From NCBI GenBank assembly GCA_028288725.1, contig JAQGIC010000003.1, positions 1 through 64,000 on the forward strand: a DNA stretch of 64,000 nucleotides, given 5' to 3'. The position numbers were made by a program, and so were the translations under genes. The DNA comes from Rhodospirillales bacterium. Lineage in GTDB: Bacteria > Pseudomonadota > Alphaproteobacteria > ATCC43930 > CGMCC-115725. Position 1 is the first letter of the stretch. Every line of letters begins with the position of its first letter. Under the pieces are notes generated by a model. That model saw nothing but the letters and a program-made list of their open reading frames with translations. It ran no database searches and was not told the DNA's origin. Of the stretch, positions 18,475-28,258 are shown piece after piece.

Positions 18475-19830
18475 ATGAACGGCCGCATATTCCTGTCGAT
18501 CGCCGGGTCGGTCCTGGCGCTGGCGACCCGTCACCCGGCCTCGGCCCAGACGCCCGTACCCGATCAGCCCGATACCAGGGTATCCGGCCAGGCGGCCGGC
18601 CTGGTCTCGGAACGGATCTACAATGCCGCCAAGCCGCGCCTGCTGCAGGTCCGCTCGGTGCTGGCCTCGGCCGACCGGCAGTCCTCGATCGGCTCCGCCT
18701 TCATGGTCAGCGCCGACGGGCTGGCGATCACCAACTACCATGTCGTGTCGCAATTCGCGCTGGAGCCCGAGACTTACCGCCTGGAATATACCGCCGCCGA
18801 TGGTCGCAAGGGCCTGCTGCAATTGCTGGCGGTCGATGTCGCCGACGATCTGGCCGTGGTCAAGGTCGATCGGCCGGCGCCGGAATTCTTCGATTTCGAC
18901 CCGGCGGCCCTGGCGGGCGTGCTGCCCAAAGGGCAGCGGCTCTATGCCATGGGAAACCCGCTCGACCTCGGCTTCACCATCGTCGACGGCACCAACAACG
19001 GCCTGGTCGAACGCAGCTATCAGCAGCGCATCCATTTTTCAGGCGCGATCAATCCGGGCATGAGTGGCGGCCCGGCCGTGACCGAGGACGGCCGCATCGT
19101 CGGCATCAATGTGGCCAAGCAGCTCGGCAGCGATCTCGTCAGCTTCCTGGTGCCGGCGCAGTTCGCGGCAGCCCTGCTGAAACGGGCGGCCGAGGCGCCG
19201 GTCCCGACGCCGGCGAGCTTCCAGGCCGAAGTCGGCCGGCAGCTCTATGCCTGGCAGGACGGCATGTATCATGCCATCGCCGAGGCCGGCTTCCGCGATG
19301 TCGACAGCGGTCCCTATCGGGCGCCGGAAGCGAGCGCGCCCTGGTTCACCTGCTGGGCCCGCACCAACGAGAACGAGGTGCCCCGGCCGCGCGCGACCGA
19401 CAACACGACCGGCTGCAACACCTCGACCGCGCTCTACGTCGCGAACGATCTCACCACCGGCCTGGTCCTGATGTCGCACGCCCATCTGAAGAGCGTCGAT
19501 CTCAACCCGTTCCAGTTCGCCACATTCGCCTCGACCACCCATCCGGCCGTCGGCATCGGCCTGTTCCATCGCAAATGGCAGGCAGCGCAGGAATGCCATG
19601 AGGATTTCGTCCAGGCCGAACCCGTGGGCGAACACCCTCCCGTCCGCGTCGTCTGGTGCGCCCGGCCCTACCGCAAGTTCGACGGGCTCTATGACGTGCT
19701 GGTCCAGGCCATGACCCAGGACCGCACCGGCGAGGCGCTGGTCTCGCGCATGAACCTGCAGGCGATCTCCTACGACAATGCGCTGGGCCTGACCCGCCGC
19801 TTCCTCGACGGCATCCGGTGGAAGCCATGA
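18475..19830 (+). CDS. S1C trypsin-like serine protease with Cys-containing C-terminal domain
   Basis: Triad context ITNYHVVSQ, DDLAVVKVDRP, INPGMSGGPAV; signal peptide; C-terminal TCWART, GCNTST, ECHED, WCARP. Confidence 0.85.
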   Translation: MNGRIFLSIAGSVLALATRHPASAQTPVPDQPDTRVSGQAAGLVSERIYNAAKPRLLQVRSVLASADRQSSIGSAFMVSADGLAITNYHVVSQFALEPETYRLEYTAADGRKGLLQLLAVDVADDLAVVKVDRPAPEFFDFDPAALAGVLPKGQRLYAMGNPLDLGFTIVDGTNNGLVERSYQQRIHFSGAINPGMSGGPAVTEDGRIVGINVAKQLGSDLVSFLVPAQFAAALLKRAAEAPVPTPASFQAEVGRQLYAWQDGMYHAIAEAGFRDVDSGPYRAPEASAPWFTCWARTNENEVPRPRATDNTTGCNTSTALYVANDLTTGLVLMSHAHLKSVDLNPFQFATFASTTHPAVGIGLFHRKWQAAQECHEDFVQAEPVGEHPPVRVVWCARPYRKFDGLYDVLVQAMTQDRTGEALVSRMNLQAISYDNALGLTRRFLDGIRWKP

Positions 19831-20768
19831 TCTGGGTCGAAATCCTGTCGCGCCAGCGGGACGTGCTGACGCGCCACCACATCGCCGGCGATAGCCTCAC
19901 GATCGGCCGGGGCTACGGCAATGACGTGATGGTCGACGATCCCCATGTCGCGGCCAATCATTTACGCATCGGGCGCAACGCGGAGGGCGCGCTGGTCGCG
20001 GAGGATCAGGGCAGCGTCAACGGGCTCTATCTGGAGGGCGTCGCGAAGCGGCTGGGTCGCGTCGTGATCAACGGCGACCGGTTGATCCGGATTGGCCAGA
20101 CCCTGCTGCGCATTCGCGACGACGCCTACCTTGTGCCGGCGGAACGGCCACTGATCAGCCGGCGGCCACGCTGGCCGCTGCTCGTGCTGCTGACCTTGGC
20201 CATCCTGGCCATCGAACTGGTCGGCGCCTGGCGCGGCGACTTCCGCGAGTTCAAGCCCGCGACCTATATCCAGCCCGTGCTGGCCGTCATCGGCATCGTC
20301 GGCATCTGGGTCACGGTCTGGACGCTCCTGTCCCGCATCATCGTCCGCGCCGCGCGGTTCGAGACCCATCTGCTGATCGGGCTCGTGGCGATGCTGACCG
20401 TGTCCGTCGCCAACGAGTTCGCCGATTTCGGTGCCTTCGCCCTGTCCTGGCCTGGACTGGTCGAAGCGCGCTTCGCCATCGGCTTCGTGGTCATGGGGGC
20501 GGCCGCCCTCGCTCATATGCGCGCGATCGGACCGGGGCGGCTCCGCCTCAAGCTCGCCGGTGCGGCGGCCTTGCCGGCGCTGATGATCGGTTATCACGCG
20601 GTGATCGATGCGGACCAGCAGCGCACGCTGGACCCGCCGAGCTATGTCCATCTGCTGTTCCCGCCGGCCTTCCGCGCAAGCCCGCTCAACACCGAGGACG
20701 GGTTGCTGAAGGACCTGGGCGAAATGCGGCTGCGGATCGACCAGGCGCGCCTGAAGGACAAGTCTTAG
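19827..20768 (+). CDS. FHA domain-containing multi-TM protein
   Basis: FHA LTIGRGYGNDVMVDDPHVAANHLRI...DQGSVNGLYLEG, followed by several TM helices; ATGA overlap with protease. Confidence 0.82.
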   Translation: MIWVEILSRQRDVLTRHHIAGDSLTIGRGYGNDVMVDDPHVAANHLRIGRNAEGALVAEDQGSVNGLYLEGVAKRLGRVVINGDRLIRIGQTLLRIRDDAYLVPAERPLISRRPRWPLLVLLTLAILAIELVGAWRGDFREFKPATYIQPVLAVIGIVGIWVTVWTLLSRIIVRAARFETHLLIGLVAMLTVSVANEFADFGAFALSWPGLVEARFAIGFVVMGAAALAHMRAIGPGRLRLKLAGAAALPALMIGYHAVIDADQQRTLDPPSYVHLLFPPAFRASPLNTEDGLLKDLGEMRLRIDQARLKDKS

Positions 20769-20897
20769 CGGCGATGGGTCGATCGATCATGGTGGTCGGC
20801 AATCGACCCAAACTCGCCGATCAATGCCCCGCTCGTGCTCCCTGATTGCAGACACTGGTTCAGCAACGTAGCATGTTGCAAGCAGTAGGAGGGGGCT

Positions 20898-21554
20898 ATG
20901 GTGGCGCGCGTCAGAGTCGCGGGGTTTTCCTTGTCCCTAGATGGGTTCGGAGCGGGCCTGGAACAGAGTCTTCAGGATCCTCTGGGAAAGCGCGGGACGG
21001 AGCTCCACCGCTGGTTCGTCGGAACGAAGACCTTCAAGGCCATGTTCGGCAAGGGCGGTGGCTCGGAGGGCGTGGACGAGACCTTTGCCCACCGCTCGAT
21101 GGACGGCTTCGGTGCCTTCATCCTTGGCCGAAACATGTTCGGTCCTGTGCGTGGGGAATGGCTGGACGACAGCTGGAAGGGCTGGTGGGGAGACAATCCG
21201 CCCTATCACGCTCCGACGTTCGTCCTAACGCACCATGCCCGCGAGCCGATCGTAATGGAGGGCGGCACGACGTTCCACTTCGTCACGGGCGGGATCCACG
21301 CCGCGCTCGATCGCGCACGCGACGCCGCGGGAGCACGTGACGTCAAGATTGGAGGTGGCGTCTCGACAGTTCGCCAATATCTGCAGGCCGGCCTGATCGA
21401 TGAACTGCACGTCGCGCTTTCGCCTGTCCTGCTCGGACGGGGCGAGGCGATGTTCGAGGGCTTGGATCTCCCTGCCCTCGGCTACCGCGTGATGGAATCC
21501 ACTGCCACCGACCTCGCGACGCACATCGTGCTCGGGCGTGAGCAGAGCGAATAA
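20898..21554 (+). CDS. Dihydrofolate reductase family (RibD C-terminal domain) protein
   Basis: VKIGGGVSTVRQYLQAGLIDELHVALSPVLLGRGEAMF. Confidence 0.9.
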   Translation: MVARVRVAGFSLSLDGFGAGLEQSLQDPLGKRGTELHRWFVGTKTFKAMFGKGGGSEGVDETFAHRSMDGFGAFILGRNMFGPVRGEWLDDSWKGWWGDNPPYHAPTFVLTHHAREPIVMEGGTTFHFVTGGIHAALDRARDAAGARDVKIGGGVSTVRQYLQAGLIDELHVALSPVLLGRGEAMFEGLDLPALGYRVMESTATDLATHIVLGREQSE

Positions 21555-21643
21555 GCGTCCGCTCTGCAGGTTCGTCGCCGGATAGCCGTCGGACAGCTTT
21601 CCCACCCTTCCAGGACCCCAATTCCGGCGACCCGCCTCCGCCC

Positions 21644-22582
21644 TTAAAGCTCGCTCCTGAACCGGTGCGGTGACGTCCCGGCGATCTTGCGGAACGCGGT
21701 CGAGAAATGGCTCTGGCTGGAAAATCCCACCGCGACCGACAGGCTGGCCAGCGAGAGCGAGCGGTCGGCCAGCAGTTCCTTGGCCCGCTCGATGCGGCGG
21801 TACAGCTGGTATTGATGGGGCGTCATGCCGGTCGATTGCTTGAAGCTGCGGCAGAAATGGAAGACCGACAGGCCGGCGGTCGCCGCCATGTCGCCCAGGG
21901 ACACGTCCTCGGCCAGATGGGCCTCGATGAACTCTTTCACCCGCTTCAGCGCGAACGGGGTCAAGCCGCCCTTGCGCGCACCGCTCGGCCGGCGGAGCGT
22001 CGAATGGGCACGCACCAGATGGACCGCCATCAGCAGCGCGAAGCGCTCGGCATAGACGGCGGACGCCAAGGCCGGAACCTGCAGCTCCTGCAGCAGCCCG
22101 CGCGCCATCTGTTCGGCCGGGAAGTCGCGCACCGCGAGGCTGGCCGCGATCTCCAGCCGTTCGGCGTCGATATCGAGCGCCTCGGCCACGACCTGCTCGA
22201 TCCGCGACTGCGGCAGATAGACCTCGATCCGGCCGTACAGCCCTTCCCATTGCCATTCGGCGGCCTCGCCGGCCGGGGTGACGCTGACGCTGCCGGCCGC
22301 GGCGCGGCGGCGCTGGGTGTCGCCGCCCAGGCGGCGCGACAGCAGCAGGGCGCCCGATTGCTGGACGCTGATGACATGATGATCGACCGGCGGATATTCG
22401 ATCAGGCCGTCGCGGCCGGTGCGCTGGACGACGAACAGGTTGGGCCAGTTGCGGCCGGTGCTGGACACCGCGGCCGGACAGATCGACAGCGTCTCTTCCG
22501 GCGGCATGGTCCGGTCCCAGGTCCGGTCAGCCGTTGGGCGTTCGATCGATGGACGATCGCCGACGCGTTTGTCTGCGGGCAT
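21644..22582 (-). CDS. AraC family transcriptional regulator
   Basis: Two C-terminal HTHs: DVSLGDMAATAGLSVFHFCRSFKQSTGMTPHQYQ and SLASLSVAVGFSSQSHFSTAFRKIAGTSPHRFR. Confidence 0.93.
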   Translation of the reverse strand: MPADKRVGDRPSIERPTADRTWDRTMPPEETLSICPAAVSSTGRNWPNLFVVQRTGRDGLIEYPPVDHHVISVQQSGALLLSRRLGGDTQRRRAAAGSVSVTPAGEAAEWQWEGLYGRIEVYLPQSRIEQVVAEALDIDAERLEIAASLAVRDFPAEQMARGLLQELQVPALASAVYAERFALLMAVHLVRAHSTLRRPSGARKGGLTPFALKRVKEFIEAHLAEDVSLGDMAATAGLSVFHFCRSFKQSTGMTPHQYQLYRRIERAKELLADRSLSLASLSVAVGFSSQSHFSTAFRKIAGTSPHRFRSEL

Positions 22583-22664
22583 GATTGGGCCCTCCCTGCC
22601 GTCTTTTTTTATCTGCTTGCGGCAGCATAGCCACAGATAGGGGGGGTGGCGCAATTCCTTGTAG

Positions 22665-22697
22665 AAAAGGCGCGCCAATTGCTCGGGCGCGCCTTTT
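22665..22697 (-). terminator. Rho-independent terminator (bidirectional)
   Basis: 12-bp perfect stem AAAAGGCGCGCC/GGCGCGCCTTTT with 9-nt loop, just downstream of the 22726..23403 gene. Confidence 0.85.
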
Positions 22698-22725
22698 CGT
22701 TTCGCCTACGCTTGGCCCCAGGCGA

Positions 22726-23403
22726 TCAGCCGTTGCCGATACCGACCTTGTGACCGAGCTTTTCGGTGGCGCCGTCGCAGGCGTCGGCCGGAAGATGCGA
22801 CAGATCGATCTTGCTCTGGGCCGCCGTGCGCTGTTCCAGGAACTTGTCCTGGATCTCGGTCATGATCGGCGCGATCCTATCGGCGATTTGCTTGACGGCG
22901 TCCTCCTGGGTTTTCGCCGTCTGCCAGCCGATCGCCGCGATCTTGGCCTGATAGGTGGGAACGACCGTCTGGCCGAACTGGGCGGTCGCATCGTCATCCG
23001 CCTTGCCGCGCGCGGCGTAGGCAGTCGCGAACGCATGCAACACGCAGTCGTTGTCCTTGAGCTCGCTCGCGAGCCAGAGCTTGCGCTCGAGCGAAATCTT
23101 GACGGTCAGCTTTGCGATTGCGGCGCACACCGTTCCGTCGGGCAGCTTGGCGATCGCCGTATCGCGCTTGGACGATGTGAGCGAACTGGCGTCGTAGTAA
23201 CCGGCTGCATAGCGGTCGCCCGTGGCGCCCATCTTGGCTGCCAGCTCCTTGGCGGCCGCGCCGGTGTCCTGCGGCAGGGGACTGGGCACCGCTTCGAACG
23301 CGATCTGGGCCGGCGGGGCCGCGGGGCAACCGGCGGCCTCGGCCGCGGCGCCGAGGCTCATCAGCAACATGCCGATCAGGCCGGCGACGATTTTCTTGGT
23401 CAT
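22726..23403 (-). CDS. Secreted hypothetical protein
   Basis: Signal peptide MTKKIVAGLIGMLLMSLGAAAEAAG and a terminator after it. Confidence 0.75.
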   Translation of the reverse strand: MTKKIVAGLIGMLLMSLGAAAEAAGCPAAPPAQIAFEAVPSPLPQDTGAAAKELAAKMGATGDRYAAGYYDASSLTSSKRDTAIAKLPDGTVCAAIAKLTVKISLERKLWLASELKDNDCVLHAFATAYAARGKADDDATAQFGQTVVPTYQAKIAAIGWQTAKTQEDAVKQIADRIAPIMTEIQDKFLEQRTAAQSKIDLSHLPADACDGATEKLGHKVGIGNG

Positions 23404-23522
23404 GGGAACTCCCGGATAACAACCTCACGTGCCGGGGAAGAGACAGAAACAAACGCGCGAGGTAAAGCGCCAAATGCCGCAACCGGGCGCCCGGTCCCGC
23501 GATCGATCCCGGCGAGCCGGGA

Positions 23523-25226
23523 TCAATCCACGCGCCATTCCTCGGCCCATTGCGTCGTCGTGCCGATATGGCCGCCCGGATCGATGCCCTTCAGCCAGGT
23601 CGGCATGACGAACACGGACGATTCGAAATAGAGCGGCAACGCCGGCAACTCGCGCGCGTAGACTTGCTGGATGTTCGACCAGATCGGCTTGCGCTTGTCG
23701 GGGTCGAGTTCCACGACCAGCGCCCCGATCAGACGGTCGGTCTCCGGATCGGAAAAGCGGGGAAAATTGCCGCCGGCGAAATCATTGGCGGCGGTCGGAA
23801 TGCTGGCCGACGCCAGCATGTAGGTCGGTGGATTCTCGGGCACGGAGGTCCAGGAATAGAGTGCCAGATCGAAGGCGCCACGTGGCAGGCGATCGCTCAG
23901 AAGGACCGTGGCGCTGTCGTTGGCGAGCGTGATCTGAACGCCGACGGCCCGCCATTTCGCCTGCAGCTCCAGCTCGATCAGCTCGCGCACCCTGTTGCCC
24001 GTGGTCGTCGCCAGCGTGAAGGCCAGGCGGCGGCCCTTGGCATCGACGCGGATGCCGTCCATGCCGGGACGAAAGCCGGCCTCGGTCAGCAGTTTGCCGG
24101 CCGCCACCGGGTCATAGGGGTAGGGGCTGATGCCGGGATCGTAGCCCGCGTCGCTGGGGGCGACGAACCCGTTGGCCACGGGCAACAGCCCGTCGAACAG
24201 ACGCCGGGTGATGGTCGGCCGATCGATCGCCAGCAGCAGGGCGCGCCGGATGCGCAGGTCGGCCAACAGCGGATTGTCCAGGTTCACGTCGACATGGGTG
24301 TAGGTGAGGCCGCTCTGGATCGCGAAATCGAAGCTGTAGGCGCGGCGACCCTTCAGCTCGAGCCCCTGATCGACCGTCAGCCCCAGCTCGCCGGCGATAT
24401 AATCGATCGTGCCCGTCATGAAATCGGCTTCGAGCACGGCGGTATTCTCGATCATCCGCACGGTGATGCGGGGGATGTGCGCCGCCGGGCCCGGCCAATG
24501 CGGGTTGCGCTCGAAGCGCGCGCTCCGCCCGGGCTCATAGCCGATCAGACGATAGGGGCCCAGCCACAGGCCGGGTTCGGTCGGCACGGTCGCGTAGGCC
24601 GACCGGCTGAAATAATCCCCGCGATGGGCGAGGCCCGCCAGGACCGGTCCCTCGATATGTTCCGGCAGGACCCAGAAGGTGATTTGGCGATTGTAGCCAT
24701 AGTCGATCTGGTCGATGTGCAGGATGAAGGTCCGGGGATCGACGATGGTGATGTCGACGATATGGCGCAGCGTCTCGGCATTGGCGGCACCGATCAACGG
24801 ATCGCGCGCCAGGCGCCAACTGAACAGGGCGTCGCTGCTGGTGACCGGTTCGCCATCGGCCCAGGCCAGGCCGCGCTTCAGCGTGAAGGTCACTTCCATG
24901 CCTTGCCGCCCGTCGCCCAGATCGACGATGCGCGCGCCGCCATTCTCCAGCGTCGGCAGCGTCTCGCACAGATAGCAGGACGGCCGGCCGGACTTGTCCG
25001 GGCCGGAGAGGGCGCGTAGCGACAGCCCGTTCAGATAGCTGCGGGCGCCGGTGCTGCCCTGGATCGGATTGAGCGATGCCGGCGCCTGGTGCATGCCGAT
25101 GATCAACTCGTCCCGCCCGGATGCCGCCAGAGCCGACGCGGACCCCGCCGACGACGACCAGGCGGCGAGGGCGATGAGTAGTGTCAAGCCGGTCCGCATC
25201 CAGCTCTGCAGATCAGCCGATCGCAT
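23523..25226 (-). CDS. Peptide/oligopeptide ABC transporter substrate-binding protein (SBP family 5), orphan
   Basis: LKRGLAWADGEPVTSSDALFSWRLARDP; LADLRIRRALLLAIDRPTITRRLFDG; no adjacent permease. Confidence 0.9.
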   Translation of the reverse strand: MRSADLQSWMRTGLTLLIALAAWSSSAGSASALAASGRDELIIGMHQAPASLNPIQGSTGARSYLNGLSLRALSGPDKSGRPSCYLCETLPTLENGGARIVDLGDGRQGMEVTFTLKRGLAWADGEPVTSSDALFSWRLARDPLIGAANAETLRHIVDITIVDPRTFILHIDQIDYGYNRQITFWVLPEHIEGPVLAGLAHRGDYFSRSAYATVPTEPGLWLGPYRLIGYEPGRSARFERNPHWPGPAAHIPRITVRMIENTAVLEADFMTGTIDYIAGELGLTVDQGLELKGRRAYSFDFAIQSGLTYTHVDVNLDNPLLADLRIRRALLLAIDRPTITRRLFDGLLPVANGFVAPSDAGYDPGISPYPYDPVAAGKLLTEAGFRPGMDGIRVDAKGRRLAFTLATTTGNRVRELIELELQAKWRAVGVQITLANDSATVLLSDRLPRGAFDLALYSWTSVPENPPTYMLASASIPTAANDFAGGNFPRFSDPETDRLIGALVVELDPDKRKPIWSNIQQVYARELPALPLYFESSVFVMPTWLKGIDPGGHIGTTTQWAEEWRVD

Positions 25227-25304
25227 TGTCGTCCGTTTCCTAATGAGCTGCTCGATCCGTCGCCGAAGCGACAGACTCCATCAACGCGATGCGCTTGCCA
25301 AGTG

Positions 25305-26282
25305 TCACTTATCCTGCATTTGGCGGGACCGCAAACGATCGCGCAGCCGATCGGTCGCGCGTCTCACCGCGTCGGCCATGGCCGGCTCCAGATCGGAATG
25401 ATTGCCCTCGACCACGACCTCCAGTTCCGAGCCGGCCCACGCGCGATGCACCGTCCAGGAGGTCGTGGGCGGCGTCACGACATCGTAGCGGCCGACCACC
25501 ATCTGGGCCGGCAGATGGCTGATGCGGGGCAGGTCGCGCAGGATCTGGCCCTCCTCGATGAAGAAGCCATGAGCGCAATAGCGGGTGAAGAAGCGCGACA
25601 GCGGCAGCGCCGCGGCCAGGCCGGCCGCGCCTTCGATCCCGTCCCGGTCCGGCCGGAAGGTCGAGGTGCTGGCCGAAAAGCGCTTGAGCGCGCGCACGGC
25701 CGGCTCGTGGATCCCGGGATCCGGATCGTTCGTGCGGGCGTGATAGGACGCCAGCACGTCGCCGCGTTCGGCCACCGGCAGGGCCGCCAGCAATTCCTCG
25801 TACGCCTCCGGAAACAGCACGCCGATCGAGCGCCACCACCAATCGATCTCGCTGGCGCTGCCGGTGAACGTGCCGCGCAGGCGAAAGCCCAGGCAGCGGT
25901 CCGGATGGGCTTCGCCATAGAGCAGCGCCAGGCATGAGCCCCACGATCCGCCGGTCACCGCCCAACGGTCGATGCCCAGATGCACGCGCAGCCGCTCGAT
26001 ATCGCCGACCAGGGCCTGGGTGTCGTTGTCGAGCGTCTCGCCCAGCGGGGTCGAACGACCGCAGCCGCGCTGGTCGATCAGCACGATGCGAAAGAAGTCC
26101 GGGTCGTAGAACCGGCGGTGGACCGCCTTGGCGCCGCCGCCGGGGCCGCCATGCAGGAAGATGACTGGAAGGCCCTCCGGATTGCCGACCTGTTCGAAAT
26201 AGATCCGATGCGGGCCGCCCACCGCCAGCAGGCCGTGGTCGTAGGGTTCGATTTCGGGGTAAAGCAGATCGTCGAGCGACAT
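25305..26282 (-). CDS. pip: Proline iminopeptidase
   Basis: VIFLHGGPGGG, VLIDQRGCGRSTP, WAVTGGSWGSCLALLYGEAHPDRC. Confidence 0.95.
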   Translation of the reverse strand: MSLDDLLYPEIEPYDHGLLAVGGPHRIYFEQVGNPEGLPVIFLHGGPGGGAKAVHRRFYDPDFFRIVLIDQRGCGRSTPLGETLDNDTQALVGDIERLRVHLGIDRWAVTGGSWGSCLALLYGEAHPDRCLGFRLRGTFTGSASEIDWWWRSIGVLFPEAYEELLAALPVAERGDVLASYHARTNDPDPGIHEPAVRALKRFSASTSTFRPDRDGIEGAAGLAAALPLSRFFTRYCAHGFFIEEGQILRDLPRISHLPAQMVVGRYDVVTPPTTSWTVHRAWAGSELEVVVEGNHSDLEPAMADAVRRATDRLRDRLRSRQMQDK

Positions 26283-26703
26283 GGAGGGTTCCGGCGGACG
26301 TTGTGACGGCCGCGGATCGTGCCTGCTCCCGGGCCGCTCGGCAATCCTGAGCCCAGCGACAGGGCGCTTCGACGGCGCGGCAAACGTCACTCTGCATCCG
26401 GAACGTGCCGAGCCCCTGGGCCGGCAGGCGGATGCGCTGGGTGCGCGGATACCCCATGTCGTGCGCCTCGTCCGATGGGACGGGCCGGGCGCGGCACCCG
26501 GCGATCCCCGCGCGATAAAGCGCAAGGGTTGCTGATCGAAAAAGCGCACTTGTCAGTTGACCGATGGGAATGCGTCATCGATCGCGGCGCCGGCTCGGTG
26601 CGGTAAAATGCGTCAGCGCCGCCTAACCTGAAGATTCCATTCGTAAAAAATATGTCTCTCGACTTTCCGACTCGAGTGAGTAAGATTCTATTAACCTCGT
26701 TGT

Positions 26704-27369
26704 TTGGTGAAACCCTCGATGGTCGAACCGATGCTCACCCATAATCGCTTTGCCGAACGACTGCGTGCCGATGACGCGACGCTGGTCATCATCGATGGCC
26801 AAGCGGGTTCGTTGTCGACCGAAGCGTTGCGGAACAATCTGCTGGGTCTGGCGCGGCTTGGCCACGCGTTCAGCGTGCCCACGGTGCTGGGCGTGTCCGG
26901 CGCCGTCAGGCGCGAGCCGCTGCTCGATGAATTGCTGACGCTGTTCGGGGCGCAGGCCGTGGTGCGGCGTCCGGGCGGCGATTTCTGGGATGATGCGGCC
27001 TCGCGCAAGGCCGTGCTGGCCTCTGGGCGTCATCATCTGATCGTCGCCTCCTTGGCATCGGACTTCGGACTGGCCCAGACGACGCTCGCCGCCCGGCGCG
27101 ACGGGCTCGATGTCCATGCCGTGCTCGACGCGTCGGCCGGATCCGAGGATGGCGCGGCGCGGGTCAGCCTCGCGCGCATGACCGCCGCGGGTATCCATCT
27201 GACCAGTTGGGTCGCGGTGCTGGCCGAATTGGCCGCGACCGGCGTCGATACGTCGGGGGGCAACGGCAGCTCCGCCGTGCGCGACAATCTCGACAATTAT
27301 GCCCCAACGGCCGGTGCCAGCTCGCCCGTCTGGGTCGATTCCCGCCCTTTGCCCGTCGCGGGGCGCTGA
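26704..27369 (+). CDS. Isochorismatase-fold protein with atypical active-site positions
   Basis: ATLVIIDGQAGSL; the Cys-region motif reads ASLASDFGLAQTTLAA. Confidence 0.75.
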   Translation: MVKPSMVEPMLTHNRFAERLRADDATLVIIDGQAGSLSTEALRNNLLGLARLGHAFSVPTVLGVSGAVRREPLLDELLTLFGAQAVVRRPGGDFWDDAASRKAVLASGRHHLIVASLASDFGLAQTTLAARRDGLDVHAVLDASAGSEDGAARVSLARMTAAGIHLTSWVAVLAELAATGVDTSGGNGSSAVRDNLDNYAPTAGASSPVWVDSRPLPVAGR

Positions 27370-27634
27370 TCGCGCTGATTGTCGCCGAGATTTACCGCAA
27401 TCGCATGACATCACCGCAACCGTGCGAAAGCCGATCTATGTGCGTCGCACCATAGTCATTGCATGGGCGCGCGCCCCAACGCGCGCCGGACCCAGGCTCT
27501 CCCGCCGATCGTCACGAGTGGTCCCCTCGCTCGGGTCGTCCTATCGGTGATGCGGGAACTGGACGTCGGACCGGCAGCGTGCGACCCATCCCCACGCCGC
27601 CGGTCCGGCATTATCCCGCGAAACGCGGCGTCTG

Positions 27635-28258
27635 TCAGCCGCGAAGCTCCCGAACCTGCTCCTCGGTCAGATAGCGCGTGCGATGACCGTGCAGCAGCAG
27701 ATGCAGGCGCGCGGTCTCTTCCAGTTCCTCGATGGCTGCGGCGGCGGCCGACAGGCTGGTACCGGCGACGACCGGCCCGTGGTTGGCCAGCAGGACCGCA
27801 TGATGGCGGCCGGCGAGCGTGCGGACCGCGTCGGCCAGCTTGGGATCGCCCGGCTTGAAATAGGGGATGAGCGGCAGGGTGCCGACGCGCATGACGTAAT
27901 AGGCGGTGATCGGCGGCAGCACGTTGGTCGGATCGATGTCGGCCAGGCACGAGACCGCGACCGAATGGGTCGAATGCAGATGTACCACCGCCTCGGCCGA
28001 GCCGCGCTCCTCGTACATGGCGCGGTGCAGGAAACTTTCCTTGGTCGGGGCGTCGCCGGACAGCAGCGTGCCGTCCGGTGACAGTTTGGCCAGCCGCGCC
28101 GGATCGAGCTCGCCCAGGGACACGTTGGTCGGCGTCATCAGGTAGCCATCGGCGATGCGCATGCTGATGTTGCCGGAACTGCCGAAGGTCAGGCCGCGGG
28201 CGAAGATCGAGTGCCCCAGCCGGCAGATCGCATCCCGTGCCGCCGCTTCGGCGCTCAT
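27635..28258 (-). CDS. otnC: Class II aldolase, 3-oxo-tetronate 4-phosphate decarboxylase
   Basis: GLTFGSSGNISMRIADGYLMTPTNVSLGELDP; VVHLHSTHSVAVSCL; next to otnK. Confidence 0.88.
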   Translation of the reverse strand: MSAEAAARDAICRLGHSIFARGLTFGSSGNISMRIADGYLMTPTNVSLGELDPARLAKLSPDGTLLSGDAPTKESFLHRAMYEERGSAEAVVHLHSTHSVAVSCLADIDPTNVLPPITAYYVMRVGTLPLIPYFKPGDPKLADAVRTLAGRHHAVLLANHGPVVAGTSLSAAAAAIEELEETARLHLLLHGHRTRYLTEEQVRELRG

